Shown here: positions 7,692 to 16,546 of the stretch, one piece after another
Layout: the number at the start of each line of letters is the position of its first letter
Position numbering within the stretch: the first letter of the stretch is position 1
NCBI GenBank assembly: GCA_028289345.1
Contig: JANQQL010000020.1
Location: 1-64,000 of the forward strand
Source of the DNA: Planctomycetota bacterium
Lineage (GTDB): Bacteria > Planctomycetota > B15-G4 > SIAN01
Direction of reading: 5' to 3'
Length of the DNA stretch: 64,000 nucleotides
The notes under the pieces: generated by a model
What the model was told of the DNA's origin: nothing
Seen by the model: only the letters and a program-made list of their open reading frames with translations
The model's database searches: none
Position numbers and translations under genes: made by a program

Positions 7692-8930
7692 TCAGCGCAG
7701 GGAATCGCTCACCACGCGACCGTCGATCACGACTCCCGTCACGTGACTGGTGTATTCGAACGGATCACCGTCGAACAACACAACGTCTCCGTCCTTTCCC
7801 GGATCGAGCGAGCCCACTCGTTCCTCCACTCCGAGAATCTCTGCGGCTCCCAGGGTCAGCGCGCGCAGGGTGGCCTCGAAAGGGAGATCGTGGCCGGCGG
7901 CAATGGCTGCTTCAAACAACACCACGCGAGTTTTCGGCACATAGGCCTCAAAGCCACTTTGAAAGGCGAAGGGGATTCCTCGATCGGCGAGTAGCAACGC
8001 GGTTTCCATGGTCGCATTCTCGCCGTCGCCGTGGGCGCGCATCATCGGAGGGTGAAGAATCACCGGGACTTCCGCGGCGGCCAATTCGTCCAAGAGAAGA
8101 TGGCTGTCCGCGGCGCCATCCAGCACCAAGTCCAAGTCGAACTCTCGAGCGACTCGCAACGCGGCCATCAAATCTTGACTGGCTTGGGCGGTCACCAGAA
8201 AGGGAACTTCCCGGGTCAGGACCTTGGCGAGTGCGTCCAAGCGGAGATTCGCAGCCGGACGTTTGGACGGATCCTCAGCGTTGCGCTTGCGCAAGTATTC
8301 TCGGGCTTCGAGGAACTGACCGCGCAATAGTGCCACCGCCTTGGCCCGCGTGCCCGGGCTCTTTCCCTTGTCGTTGGACAGAGCGGCCGGGCCAAGGGTC
8401 GCCGCAACCATGGCGAACGGCACCATGAGCGCGTCGTCCACCGTCTCTCCCGTCGTCTTGACGATCATGGTTTGCCCGGAGATGAGCTGCCCCGGCGCGT
8501 GACCAGTATGAATGGTGGTCACCCCAAAAGACCGCACCCAATCCACCAACCGTTCGCGCGGGTTGTAGGCATCGATCGCGCGGAGTTCCGGCTGCATGGG
8601 CGCCGATCGCTCCAGTTGATCCTGATCGTGAGGCTGGTTCAGCGCACCGCTCAACCCCACCACCGTGTGGGCGTCAATCAGTCCGGGGGTGACCACTTCG
8701 GCCTCGAGAACCGGAATCCCCTCGGGAAGAGTGATTTCCGTGCTGGTGCCGATGGCTTGGATCTTTCCTTGGCGAATCCACACCACTCCGTTCTCGATCG
8801 GAGCTTGGGAAACCGGGTAGACGACACGACCGCGCACCGCCACCTCTTGGGCAGAAGCCGATCCGCCAAAGATGGTCACCAAGCACCCAGTGACCAGCAA
8901 TCCGAGGAACACACCGGAAGAACGCTTCAT
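7692..8930 (-). CDS. amidohydrolase-fold protein lacking metal ligands (probable pseudoenzyme)
   Basis: 412 residues from the ATG at 8930, which overlaps the upstream stop by ATGA. Residues 1 to about 28 are a signal peptide ending SASAQ. The fold is an imidazolonepropionase-like amidohydrolase: GLIDAHTVVGLSG, SFGVTTIHTGHAPG, ISGQTMIVKTTG and the C-terminal VGSLDPGKDGDVVLFDGDP are all in place. Metal-binding residues are gone. HxH of strand 1 is HTV, the strand 5/6 histidines are replaced (FLVTAQAS, DLVLDGAADS), and the strand 8 Asp region reads FAFQSGFEA. It is paired with an intact paralogue just upstream, so a regulatory or structural partner role is likely (inference). Confidence 0.85.
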   Translation of the reverse strand: MKRSSGVFLGLLVTGCLVTIFGGSASAQEVAVRGRVVYPVSQAPIENGVVWIRQGKIQAIGTSTEITLPEGIPVLEAEVVTPGLIDAHTVVGLSGALNQPHDQDQLERSAPMQPELRAIDAYNPRERLVDWVRSFGVTTIHTGHAPGQLISGQTMIVKTTGETVDDALMVPFAMVAATLGPAALSNDKGKSPGTRAKAVALLRGQFLEAREYLRKRNAEDPSKRPAANLRLDALAKVLTREVPFLVTAQASQDLMAALRVAREFDLDLVLDGAADSHLLLDELAAAEVPVILHPPMMRAHGDGENATMETALLLADRGIPFAFQSGFEAYVPKTRVVLFEAAIAAGHDLPFEATLRALTLGAAEILGVEERVGSLDPGKDGDVVLFDGDPFEYTSHVTGVVIDGRVVSDSLR

Positions 8931-10255
8931 CGGTCCGCCCCCTCTTCCGGTCCGTAGCAGCAACCAGAAAACACCCGATCATCGCCGGCGCCCACCCCGC
9001 CGACCGCAAACACACGATCGGCTTCGAGCGAACGCTGGAACACGCGCTCTCCTTCGATCCAGGTCTCTTCGACCTTGGTGTAGACCGAGAGAGGGTCGCC
9101 ACTCAACACCAAGAAGTCTGCATCCTTCCCAGGGACCAGCGAGCCGACCCGATCTTCGAGATCGAGCATCTTGGCGCCGGCAATAGTCAGACCTTCCAGA
9201 GCCGTGCGTCGCGACATCCCGGCGCGAACCGCGAGGGCCGCCGAACGAAAGAACAGCCGGGAATCCGTGATGGGGTCATCGGTGTGAAAAGCCACCAGGA
9301 CCCCCGCTGCTTCCAACACCGCGCCGTTTTCCAACGCGATGTCCTTGGCTTCGATCTTCCCACCGGGACTATCCACCACGATGATCGAACAGGGCGCGTT
9401 GGCAGCGGCAATCTCCTCCGCCACGAGTCCCGCATCGCTGACGTGATGCAGCACCACGCGAAACCCGAATTCCTTCGACAGCCGAAGCACGGTCAGGATG
9501 TCGTCATGGCGATGGGTGTGGTGGTGGACGACACGCTTGCCTTGCAAGACCTCGAGAAGACCTTCCATGGCAAGGTCTCGCGCCGGCGGCTGTTTTTCTG
9601 GGTCTTCCTCCGCCGCCTTCCGCTTGCGCTGATACTCCTGCGCGGCAACGAACTTCTCCCGAACCAACGCCGCGGATTTTGCTCGCGAGCCGGGAAACGG
9701 CGGATCCCGACGCGAATTGGTGCCGTTCGCCATCTTCATCCCTCCGAGCACCTCGCCGGATTCACCGCGGATCACCAGGTCTTCGACGGTTCGCCCATCG
9801 CGAAACTTCACGTAGATCGTTTGACCGCTCAGCAAGTGCCCCGATCCGGACATGACGTTGGCCGTGGTCACTCCTCCGGCCTGCGCTTTTTGGATACTCG
9901 GGTGGCGGACGTTGAAGCCATCCAGCACCCTCACGCCCGGATGCATCGGCCCGCTTCGGTCTCCCCCATTGGGCTGGCCACAATGGCTGTGGGTGCAAAC
10001 CAGCCCCGGCATCAGCACCTTGCCAGAGACGTCCCGGCGCACTGCATCTTCTGGGATGCGCACCGACTCGGCGGGCCCGACGGCCACGATCTTGCCTTGG
10101 TGAACGAGCAACACCCCCTGCTCGATGGCTTCCCCGTCCATGGTCAGGATGCGTGCTCCCTCCCATGCCATGGGAGATTCTTGCAAGCACCACGCTCCCG
10201 CGGGGGCAACCAGGCCCCCTGTCGCCGCGCAAACCACCGAGAGGATTCGTTTCAT
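8927..10255 (-). CDS. secreted amidohydrolase (imidazolonepropionase-like), metal site intact
   Basis: About 442 residues from the ATG at 10255 (MKRILSVVCAATGG, a signal peptide; GAGG upstream). Metal ligands are visible: THSHCGQ (strand 1 HxH), VVHHHTHRHDD (strand 5), VVLHHVSDAG (strand 6) and FHTDDP (strand 8 Asp). The C-terminal VGSLVPGKDADFLVLSGDP closes the composite beta-sandwich. The family hydrolyses cyclic amides, dipeptides and related bonds; the substrate here is unknown. The export signal places it in the periplasm or outside. It is translationally coupled to a degenerate paralogue downstream, so the two proteins are probably made in equal amounts. Confidence 0.88.
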   Translation of the reverse strand: MKRILSVVCAATGGLVAPAGAWCLQESPMAWEGARILTMDGEAIEQGVLLVHQGKIVAVGPAESVRIPEDAVRRDVSGKVLMPGLVCTHSHCGQPNGGDRSGPMHPGVRVLDGFNVRHPSIQKAQAGGVTTANVMSGSGHLLSGQTIYVKFRDGRTVEDLVIRGESGEVLGGMKMANGTNSRRDPPFPGSRAKSAALVREKFVAAQEYQRKRKAAEEDPEKQPPARDLAMEGLLEVLQGKRVVHHHTHRHDDILTVLRLSKEFGFRVVLHHVSDAGLVAEEIAAANAPCSIIVVDSPGGKIEAKDIALENGAVLEAAGVLVAFHTDDPITDSRLFFRSAALAVRAGMSRRTALEGLTIAGAKMLDLEDRVGSLVPGKDADFLVLSGDPLSVYTKVEETWIEGERVFQRSLEADRVFAVGGVGAGDDRVFSGCCYGPEEGADR

Positions 10256-10361
10256 GAAGGCCTCGAGCAATCCGTCCAAGAAGGCTCACCCCAGGAGCCA
10301 GTTCCGGTTTCCGTGAAACCCGAGTGTCTCGCTCCGTGGACCGACGTTGGCCGGCGGGGTG

Positions 10362-11033
10362 TCAGCGCTGCTGTCGGACCGTACGTCGAGACTGCCAGGT
10401 CGTCCAGCCTTTGCCGCGGAGCATCCAGAATCCGGTGGCAATGAGGATCCACAAATCCATGGCGAGCCCCCGGCTCTTTCGGTAGTGAGCATCCGCGTCA
10501 CGCTTGGATCGATAGGCCTCTTCATCCATCCCCGCGTAGCCCTGGGTGACCTGGGCGAAGCCGGTGATTCCCGGTTTCAACGCCATGCGAAACTCGAAGT
10601 CTGGGATCGTCTCCCGCGCCCAGTTCTCGATCGGCACCATTTCCGGCCGTGGACCGATGAACACCATGTCTCCCCGAAGGACGTTCAAGAACTGGGGAAG
10701 TTCATCGAGATGAGAGTTGCGCAACAGCCGGCCAAAGCGCGTCACGCGCAGGGCATCCGCGCCGTCTTTCCACGACTCGAACTCTTCGCCCGAACACTCC
10801 GCCATGGTCCGGAACTTGTACATCGAGAACACCGCCCCCCGGTAGCCGACCCGGGGTTGGCGAAACAGGATTTGCCGAAAGTCGCGAAACACCGCCCAGT
10901 TGACCAGCGCGATGGGCAAGGTGATCAACAACGCGAGCGGCAGCGTCAACATCACCAAAGCCAGATTCAGCCACCGGCAACCGTGACGGCGATACCACGT
11001 GGACGGGGGCAAAACATTCGACCACGATTCCAC
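10362..11033 (-). CDS. priming sugar transferase (bacterial undecaprenyl-phosphate sugar transferase family)
   Basis: From the GTG at 11033 the protein is 223 residues, the normal size for single-domain initiating transferases that load the first sugar-1-phosphate onto undecaprenyl phosphate. One N-terminal membrane hairpin (LALVMLTLPLALLITLPIAL) is followed by RQPRVGYRGAVFSMYKFRTM, LRNSHLDELPQFLNVLRGDM, VFIGPRPEMVPIE and KPGITGFAQV, the full family signature. The frame stays open to a GTG at 11306, but that extension (about 90 residues, Pro/Gly/Ala-rich) looks non-coding. Divergent from the carbamoyltransferase at 11497. Likely starts assembly of the repeat unit made by the following cluster. 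Confidence 0.88.
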   Translation of the reverse strand: MESWSNVLPPSTWYRRHGCRWLNLALVMLTLPLALLITLPIALVNWAVFRDFRQILFRQPRVGYRGAVFSMYKFRTMAECSGEEFESWKDGADALRVTRFGRLLRNSHLDELPQFLNVLRGDMVFIGPRPEMVPIENWARETIPDFEFRMALKPGITGFAQVTQGYAGMDEEAYRSKRDADAHYRKSRGLAMDLWILIATGFWMLRGKGWTTWQSRRTVRQQR

Positions 11034-11496
11034 CGAGACCGCAGCTAGCGCCTCGGCGCCAGCGGTCGCCGTCTCGAAAACCGGGCGAGCCGCTTCCGCA
11101 TCCGGCGGAGCTTCGGAGATTCCTGGGGTCGCCAGCGAAGTGCCTCCTTCCCTCTCGGCAGGAAGCCGGACGGAGAGTTCGAGCCGTCCCCCGGAGGGGC
11201 AAATCCCTGGTCGGGGCCCCGGTTCGTCGGGGAGGCCGCCGGCAAGGGGCATCCTTGCCCAGGTCGCCGCTTCGAACTCGACAGAAGTCGTTGCCTCCCG
11301 CGCCACACCTAGGGTTTTCCTGTATCGATGAAATCAGCGGTCTCTCTGTCCCCCGGGGGCAAGGTCGGAAATGTTTTCCACAACACAGGGTTTCCCCTAG
11401 CGAATCCCGAAAGAAGGGTTGGCGCCGGAACTCATGTCCGGGTGGGGCCCCCCACCGAGTCTCCGGGACCGCTCGAACTCAGTTGGGACCGCCGCA
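11034..11496. promoter_or_regulatory. 463-bp divergent intergenic region between sugar transferase and carbamoyltransferase
   Basis: Holds control signals for two diverging exopolysaccharide blocks. It contains the motif TTTGCCCCTCCGG-N7-CTCGAA on the minus strand (11203-11178), shared with the wza leader. It also has a perfect 10-bp GC palindrome CCCCCGGGGG at 11350-11359 and GC-rich inverted repeats. A minus-strand frame of 87 codons (11308-11045) ends 11 nt before the GTG of the sugar transferase; whether it is translated is unknown. No clear sigma-70 promoter is seen by eye. Confidence 0.4.
11178..11203 (-). promoter_or_regulatory. bipartite motif, copy 1 (sugar transferase leader)
   Basis: Minus strand: TTTGCCCCTCCGG, 7 nt, CTCGAA. 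The same 13-mer, spacing and hexamer occur 15 kb away in the wza leader at 26593-26568. It lies about 145 nt before the sugar transferase start. Confidence 0.45.
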
Positions 11497-13338
11497 ATGA
11501 ACCACTCCCGCACCGTCTTGGGAATCAATGCGTTCCACGGCGACGCCGCCGCCTGCCTGGTGGTTGACGGCGAGATCGTGGCTGCCGCCGAGGAAGAACG
11601 CTTCCGCCGAGAGAAGCACTGGGCCGGCTTTCCGTCCCAAGCGATCCGCTATTGCTTGGAAGCGGGAAACCTCCGCGCCGAAGACCTGAGACATGTCGCG
11701 ATCAATCGCGACCCTCGGGTCCGGCGCATGGCTCGACTCGCCGCGCTGCTGCGCCGCCGACCTAGCATTCGTTGGATCAAGGACCGCTGGCGCAATCGCC
11801 ACGAAGTGAAGTCCCTCGATTCGCGATTCGCCGAGGCCATGGGCTGCCGACCAAGATCTCTGGATCTGCAAATTCACCACGTCGAGCACCACGAAGCGCA
11901 TCTGGCCAGCGCGTTTCACGTTTCGCCATTCGACACCGCAACGGTGGTATCCGTCGACGGGTTCGGCGACTTCGCCAGTGCCGCCTGGGGTGTTGGCAAC
12001 GGCCGACAACTTCAGATCGAAGAGCGTGTCGAGTTCCCCCACTCCTTGGGCATCTTCTACTTGGCCATGACCCAGTATCTCGGGTTCTCCCACTACGGGG
12101 ACGAGTACAAGGTGATGGGCATGTCGGCCTATGGCACACCGAGCCACATGGACGAGCTCTCTCGAATTCTTCGCCGCAAAGCCAACGGCAACTTCGAATT
12201 GGGCCTCGACTACTTCCAGCACCAACGCGGCACCGTGGAGATGAGTTGGAGCCACGGAACTCCTCACGTCGGAACCATCCATTCGCCGGCACTCGTGGAG
12301 CTCTTGGGTCCGGCACGCCGGGCCGAGGAACCGCTCACTGCCCGTCACCACGACCTGGCTGCTTCGGTGCAACTCGCCTACGAGCGCGCTTTGTTCGAAT
12401 GGCTCCGAGCCATCTATCAGAACACCGGCGAGTCGCGCCTTTGTCTGGCCGGAGGCTGTGCGATGAACAGCCTGGCCAACGGCAAGATCCTGGACGAGAC
12501 TCCATTCGAAGAGATGTTCATTCCACCAGCCCCGGGGGATGCGGGAGGGGCCGTAGGTGCAGCTCTGGTCGTTTCCACGCGGGAGTTACAACAGCCGAGA
12601 CCCCGCATGGTGGCCAGCGCCTCCCTGGGTCCTTCGTTCGACAATGGCTCGATCCGCCAAGTCCTCATGAATGCCGAGGAGCGCCTCAAGGAGCACGGCA
12701 CCTGGTGGAGTTCTCGCGAGTCTCTCCCGGGACTGTGTCAGCGAGTCGTCAGCGCCTTGGCTCGAGGAGAAGTCGTGGGATGGTTCCAAGGCCCCATGGA
12801 ATGGGGTCCTCGCGCACTGGGACAGCGCAGCATCCTGGCGGACCCCCGCCGCTCCGACATGCAGGAGATCCTGAACAGCAAGATCAAGCTCCGAGAGAGC
12901 TTTCGCCCCTTCGCTCCCGCCATTCTTCGTGAGCACATGAGCGATTGGTTCGAAGCGGAGCGCGAAGTGCCGTTCATGCAAGAGGTGGTCTCGATTCGCC
13001 CAGAAAAACAACCGCAGATTCCGGCGGTCACCCATGTCGATGGCACGGGCCGCGTCCAAACCGTCACCGCTTCTCGTCACCCAGAGTTTCATCAGCTCTT
13101 GACGTGCTTCCACGAACGCACCGGGGTGCCCCTCTTGCTGAACACATCGTTCAACGAAAACGAACCAGTGGTTTGCACCCCCCGCGAAGCCCTCGACTGC
13201 TTCCTGCGCACCGACATGGATGTGCTGGTGATGGGAGACAGCATTCTGGAGCGCGTGGCGCGTGGCACCGAAGACCACTCTCCCTCGTCGGAGGCAGAGC
13301 CGCTGGCCGCTTCCCCGCTTCCGGACAATTCCCCGTAG
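11497..13338 (+). CDS. carbamoyltransferase (NodU/CmcH family)
   Basis: 613 residues from the ATG at 11497 (MNHSRTVLGINAFHGDAAAC). N-terminal Kae1-like ATPase domain: GINAFHGDAAACLVVDGEI, metal-binding HHVEHHEAHLASAF (about 122), VVSVDGFGDFAS, YKVMGMSAYG. C-terminal carbamoyl-transfer domain: EWGPRALGQRSILADPRR and LLNTSFNENEPVVCTPREA. These enzymes use carbamoyl phosphate and ATP to put carbamoyl groups on sugar or polyketide hydroxyls. As the first gene of the plus-strand glycan block it probably decorates the exopolysaccharide (inference). The frame upstream of the ATG is open but lacks a ribosome binding site. Confidence 0.93.
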   Translation: MNHSRTVLGINAFHGDAAACLVVDGEIVAAAEEERFRREKHWAGFPSQAIRYCLEAGNLRAEDLRHVAINRDPRVRRMARLAALLRRRPSIRWIKDRWRNRHEVKSLDSRFAEAMGCRPRSLDLQIHHVEHHEAHLASAFHVSPFDTATVVSVDGFGDFASAAWGVGNGRQLQIEERVEFPHSLGIFYLAMTQYLGFSHYGDEYKVMGMSAYGTPSHMDELSRILRRKANGNFELGLDYFQHQRGTVEMSWSHGTPHVGTIHSPALVELLGPARRAEEPLTARHHDLAASVQLAYERALFEWLRAIYQNTGESRLCLAGGCAMNSLANGKILDETPFEEMFIPPAPGDAGGAVGAALVVSTRELQQPRPRMVASASLGPSFDNGSIRQVLMNAEERLKEHGTWWSSRESLPGLCQRVVSALARGEVVGWFQGPMEWGPRALGQRSILADPRRSDMQEILNSKIKLRESFRPFAPAILREHMSDWFEAEREVPFMQEVVSIRPEKQPQIPAVTHVDGTGRVQTVTASRHPEFHQLLTCFHERTGVPLLLNTSFNENEPVVCTPREALDCFLRTDMDVLVMGDSILERVARGTEDHSPSSEAEPLAASPLPDNSP

Positions 13339-13380
13339 TTCCCTAACGTCTATGGGAAAACCCTGACGATATCAGTGAAA

Positions 13381-13439
13381 GCCTCCGCCGCGCGGTTCTT
13401 GAGGATTGAATCCACTGCGCTCTCCGCGCGGCGTGAGGC
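13381..13439 (+). promoter_or_regulatory. strong inverted repeat just upstream of the glycosyltransferase ribosome binding site
   Basis: GCCTC-CGCCGCGCGG (13381-13395) pairs with CCGCGCGGCG-T-GAGGC (13424-13433 and 13435-13439). This gives a 15-bp GC-rich stem with a single bulged T and a 28-nt loop. No T-run follows, so it is not a standard intrinsic terminator. The following gene's GGGAAGAG site begins 14 nt after the stem, so it could attenuate or stabilise the downstream part of the operon mRNA. Confidence 0.55.
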
Positions 13440-13463
13440 TTGCTCTCCTTCCGGGAAGAGACC

Positions 13464-14744
13464 GTGGCCCGCTTCTTGTTCGTGAACCAGTTCTACTGGC
13501 CGGATTTCGCGGCCACTGCCCAGCAACTCACCGACGTCGCGCAACACCTGGCGGCCTCGGGTCATGAGGTGCACGTGCTGTGTTCCCGTGGTCGCTACCT
13601 GGAAGGACGGGGCAAGGCACCCGCCCGGGAGCGCCATCAGGGCGTGGTCATTCACCGGGTCCCGGCGACCTCGTTTGGCAAGGGCACCCGCATGGGGCGG
13701 CTGTTTGACTACCTGTCATTCCACCTATGGACCGCGGTGTTCCTGCCGCTGCTTCCCAGGGCAGATGTCACCGTCAGCCTGACGACGCCCCCCTGGATCG
13801 GCTGTTGGGCCACCTGTTGGGGCCGGATCCGCCGCCAACCGCAGATCGCCTACGTCATGGATTTGTATCCCGAGGTGCTGTTCGCCGCTCGCGTTCTGTC
13901 GCCGGATTCCTTCGTGGGCCGACTGTTGTCACGCATCAACCGATTCGTGTTGCGTTCCGCCGAGTGCTGTGTGGTTCTCGGACCTCGGCAGGGACAACGC
14001 GTCCTGTCCCTCGGCGTCGAGCCCCACAAGATCGTCACCATTCCCGGATGGTGCTCCTTCGATCTCCCAGCGGAAACGCCCGCTTCCCCCCACGCTCGGG
14101 AGTCCTCGAGTCGCAGAGACAACGATTCGGAGACTCGTCCGTTCGTCGTCATGTATTCGGGCAACGCCGGCGTCGCCCACCGCTTCGACGAAGTCCTGGA
14201 GGCCGCGCGTCGGCTCCAGGACGCGGGCGAAAACGTGATCTTCCGTTTCGTCGGTCGTGGCTCTCGAACCCGTGACCTCATGAAGACGGTTCAAGAAGAG
14301 CTGCTCCGCAACGTCCGCTTCGAGAACTACGTGGCGACCGAGAGTTTGGCGGAGTCGCTCGCTTCCGCGGATGTGCACCTGGTGACACTCCGAGAACAGT
14401 TCGATGGAGTCCTCTTGCCGGTCAAGATCCACGGCGCTTGGGGCGCGGCCCGACCGGTCATCGCCGTGGTCCCCGATCCCTCGGACTCGGCGCAATTGGT
14501 TCACGACTCGAAGGCGGGAATCGTGGCCCAGACCGGAGAAGCGATCGCCCGGGCGATCCTGCGACTGCGCGACCATCCGTCCGAGCGACGTGTCATGGGA
14601 GAGCGAGGACGCGACTTCGTCCGCCGCTTCCACACCGCGGAGGTCTGTGGAGAAGCCTGGCGCGTGCTGCTCGAAAGCATTGTCCACGAACCTGTGGAGC
14701 CGAACCCCGTCGAAGAGCGAGTGCTGTCGTCATGTGCGGAGTGA
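13464..14744 (+). CDS. glycosyltransferase family 4 (WcaI-like)
   Basis: 426 residues from the GTG at 13464, which has GGGAAGAG a few bases upstream. The N-terminus RFLFVNQFYWPDFAATAQQL and LAASGHEVHVLC are those of colanic-acid-type WcaI glycosyltransferases. The C-terminal GT-B half has MYSGNAGVAHRFDEVLEAA and a donor-binding region around EQFDGVLLPVKIHGAWGAARP. Its 3' end overlaps the AsnB start by 13 nt, so the two are co-translated. Role: adds a sugar to the lipid-linked repeat unit on the cytoplasmic face (family inference). Confidence 0.9.
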   Translation: MARFLFVNQFYWPDFAATAQQLTDVAQHLAASGHEVHVLCSRGRYLEGRGKAPARERHQGVVIHRVPATSFGKGTRMGRLFDYLSFHLWTAVFLPLLPRADVTVSLTTPPWIGCWATCWGRIRRQPQIAYVMDLYPEVLFAARVLSPDSFVGRLLSRINRFVLRSAECCVVLGPRQGQRVLSLGVEPHKIVTIPGWCSFDLPAETPASPHARESSSRRDNDSETRPFVVMYSGNAGVAHRFDEVLEAARRLQDAGENVIFRFVGRGSRTRDLMKTVQEELLRNVRFENYVATESLAESLASADVHLVTLREQFDGVLLPVKIHGAWGAARPVIAVVPDPSDSAQLVHDSKAGIVAQTGEAIARAILRLRDHPSERRVMGERGRDFVRRFHTAEVCGEAWRVLLESIVHEPVEPNPVEERVLSSCAE

Positions 14745-16546
14745 CCGCCGCCTACGCTTACCACCCGGCCGCCGGACCGGTGAATCGCGATGCCGTTCGC
14801 CGGTTGCGCGACGCGATGCAATCCCGGGGACCCGATGACCAAGGCGAATGGTGGTCTTCCGACGGAAGCGTGGGACTCGGGCATCGCCGTCTTGCGATCC
14901 TGGATCCTTCGTCCCGTGGGCATCAACCGATGACTCTCGAGAACGCCCCCCTGGCACTCTCGTTCAATGGAGAGATCTACAACTTCCGAGAGCTTCGTCG
15001 CGAGTTGGAATCCGAGGGGATCTCGTTTCGTACCCAAACCGACACGGAAGTCGTCCTGCGATTGTTCCAACGGGACGGAATCGGAATGCTGAATCGCCTG
15101 CGAGGCATGTTCGCCGTTGCTCTGTGGGACGGCGTTCGCCGCGAGTTGTTCTTGGCCCGCGATCCCTACGGCATCAAACCCCTTTACTATCGAAACGACG
15201 GATGGCGGGTGTGGGTCTCTTCCCAAGCCAAGCCGCTTCGCAGCTGCGAGAAGCCGGTGACGCTGGACCCGGCGGGCGTTGTCGGCTTTTGCCTGACGGG
15301 AAGCGTTCCCGAGCCGTTCACGCTCCATCGGGAGATTCGCTCGCTTCCCGCCGGCTCCTGGATGCGAGTCGGCCCCCACGGAGCTTCTGCTCCCGTGCGC
15401 TACTTCTCCCTGTCACGCTGTCTCGACGTGGTGCAAGAATCGCAACCGCCGGAGGTGGTTCGCGAGGCGGTGGCGGACGCAGTCCGGAACTCGGTCCAGC
15501 AACACTTGGTTTCCGATGCTCCGCTCGGTGCGTTCCTTTCCGCTGGCATCGATTCCTCTTCCTTGGTCGGGATGGCGAGCGAAGCACAATCCCCGTTGCA
15601 AACTCTGACTCTCGGCTTTCCAGGAACAGCCGGCGACGAAAGCGCGGGAGCTTCCGAGGTGGCCCGAACCTATTCCACGGACCACACGTGCGTCGGACTG
15701 GAGATCCGAGAATTCTCGAATCAGACCCCGGCCCTACTGGAAGCCATGGACTTGCCGAGTATCGACGGCGCCAACGTCTACTTTTTGAGTAAGGCCGCGG
15801 CAGAACGCGGTTGGAAAGTGGTGCTGAGCGGCCTGGGTGGCGACGAGTTGTTCGCCGGCTACCCGTCGTTCCGAGATGTCCCTCGCTGGGTCAAATGGGC
15901 GCGCAGTTTGTCGTGGATTCCTGGATTGAGCGCCGGTTTCCGACACACCATGGAGTGGCTCAAGCCCCGTGGGGTGTCCCCCAAGCTCGCCGGAATGCTC
16001 ACCCTCGGATCCAGCTACGCCGGCGCCTACTTCTTGCGCCGCGGCCTCTTCCTGCCTTGGGAGCTGCCCCAGATCCTCGATCCCGACTTGACCAAAGAAG
16101 GACTGGCGCGACTGAATCTACAACAACGCCTGCAGGAGACTCTGCAACCGGACCCCGGAACTGCCAACGGTCGGGTCACCACGCTCGAGTCGTCGTTCTA
16201 TCTACGCAACCAGCTACTTCGAGACGCAGACTGGGCAGCGATGGCTCATTCCTTGGAGCTGCGCGTTCCGTTCGTCGATGCGTGGTTGCTTCGTCAGTTG
16301 GCTCCTTGGCTGTCACAGTTCTCTCACGGCGAGGGAAAGCGTTATCTCGCGGCGGCGCCTCAACGTCCCTTGCCGAGCCAAGTCGTCAACCGCCCCAAGA
16401 CCGGATTCACGTTGCCCCTGGCACGCTGGATTCAACAGGACGACCAGTGGGACGCTTGGAAACGAGTCGCGGCCTTGCGCGACCCGAATTGTCCTTGGGC
16501 CAGGCGCTGGGCATTCACCCTGATTCAACGGGAGCTGGCCGCATGA
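14732..16546 (+). CDS. asparagine synthase (glutamine-hydrolysing)-like amidotransferase
   Basis: 604 residues. The start is fixed by the invariant catalytic Cys right after Met (MCGVTAAYAYHP), the class II glutaminase nucleophile. Glutaminase domain about 1-220: RGPDDQGEWW, GHRRLAILD, SFNGEIYNFRELR. The synthetase domain has the ATP pyrophosphatase loop as SAGIDSSSLVG, then LSGLGGDELFAGY. In glycan clusters AsnB/WbpS homologues amidate sugar acids rather than make asparagine, which is the likely role here. Overlaps the preceding glycosyltransferase by 13 nt and the next gene by ATGA. Confidence 0.93.
   Translation: MCGVTAAYAYHPAAGPVNRDAVRRLRDAMQSRGPDDQGEWWSSDGSVGLGHRRLAILDPSSRGHQPMTLENAPLALSFNGEIYNFRELRRELESEGISFRTQTDTEVVLRLFQRDGIGMLNRLRGMFAVALWDGVRRELFLARDPYGIKPLYYRNDGWRVWVSSQAKPLRSCEKPVTLDPAGVVGFCLTGSVPEPFTLHREIRSLPAGSWMRVGPHGASAPVRYFSLSRCLDVVQESQPPEVVREAVADAVRNSVQQHLVSDAPLGAFLSAGIDSSSLVGMASEAQSPLQTLTLGFPGTAGDESAGASEVARTYSTDHTCVGLEIREFSNQTPALLEAMDLPSIDGANVYFLSKAAAERGWKVVLSGLGGDELFAGYPSFRDVPRWVKWARSLSWIPGLSAGFRHTMEWLKPRGVSPKLAGMLTLGSSYAGAYFLRRGLFLPWELPQILDPDLTKEGLARLNLQQRLQETLQPDPGTANGRVTTLESSFYLRNQLLRDADWAAMAHSLELRVPFVDAWLLRQLAPWLSQFSHGEGKRYLAAAPQRPLPSQVVNRPKTGFTLPLARWIQQDDQWDAWKRVAALRDPNCPWARRWAFTLIQRELAA

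Noticed and set aside
11160..11290. Plus-strand resemblance to a glycine riboswitch (GGAGAG, then CCGGAGGGGCAAA)
   Set aside because: The second conserved half (CTCTCAGG-type) is missing, and the copy at 26.6 kb points away from any suitable gene.
11034..11306. N-terminal extension of the sugar transferase
   Set aside because: Low-complexity Pro/Gly/Ala composition without a membrane or known domain; the GTG at 11033 gives the normal family length.
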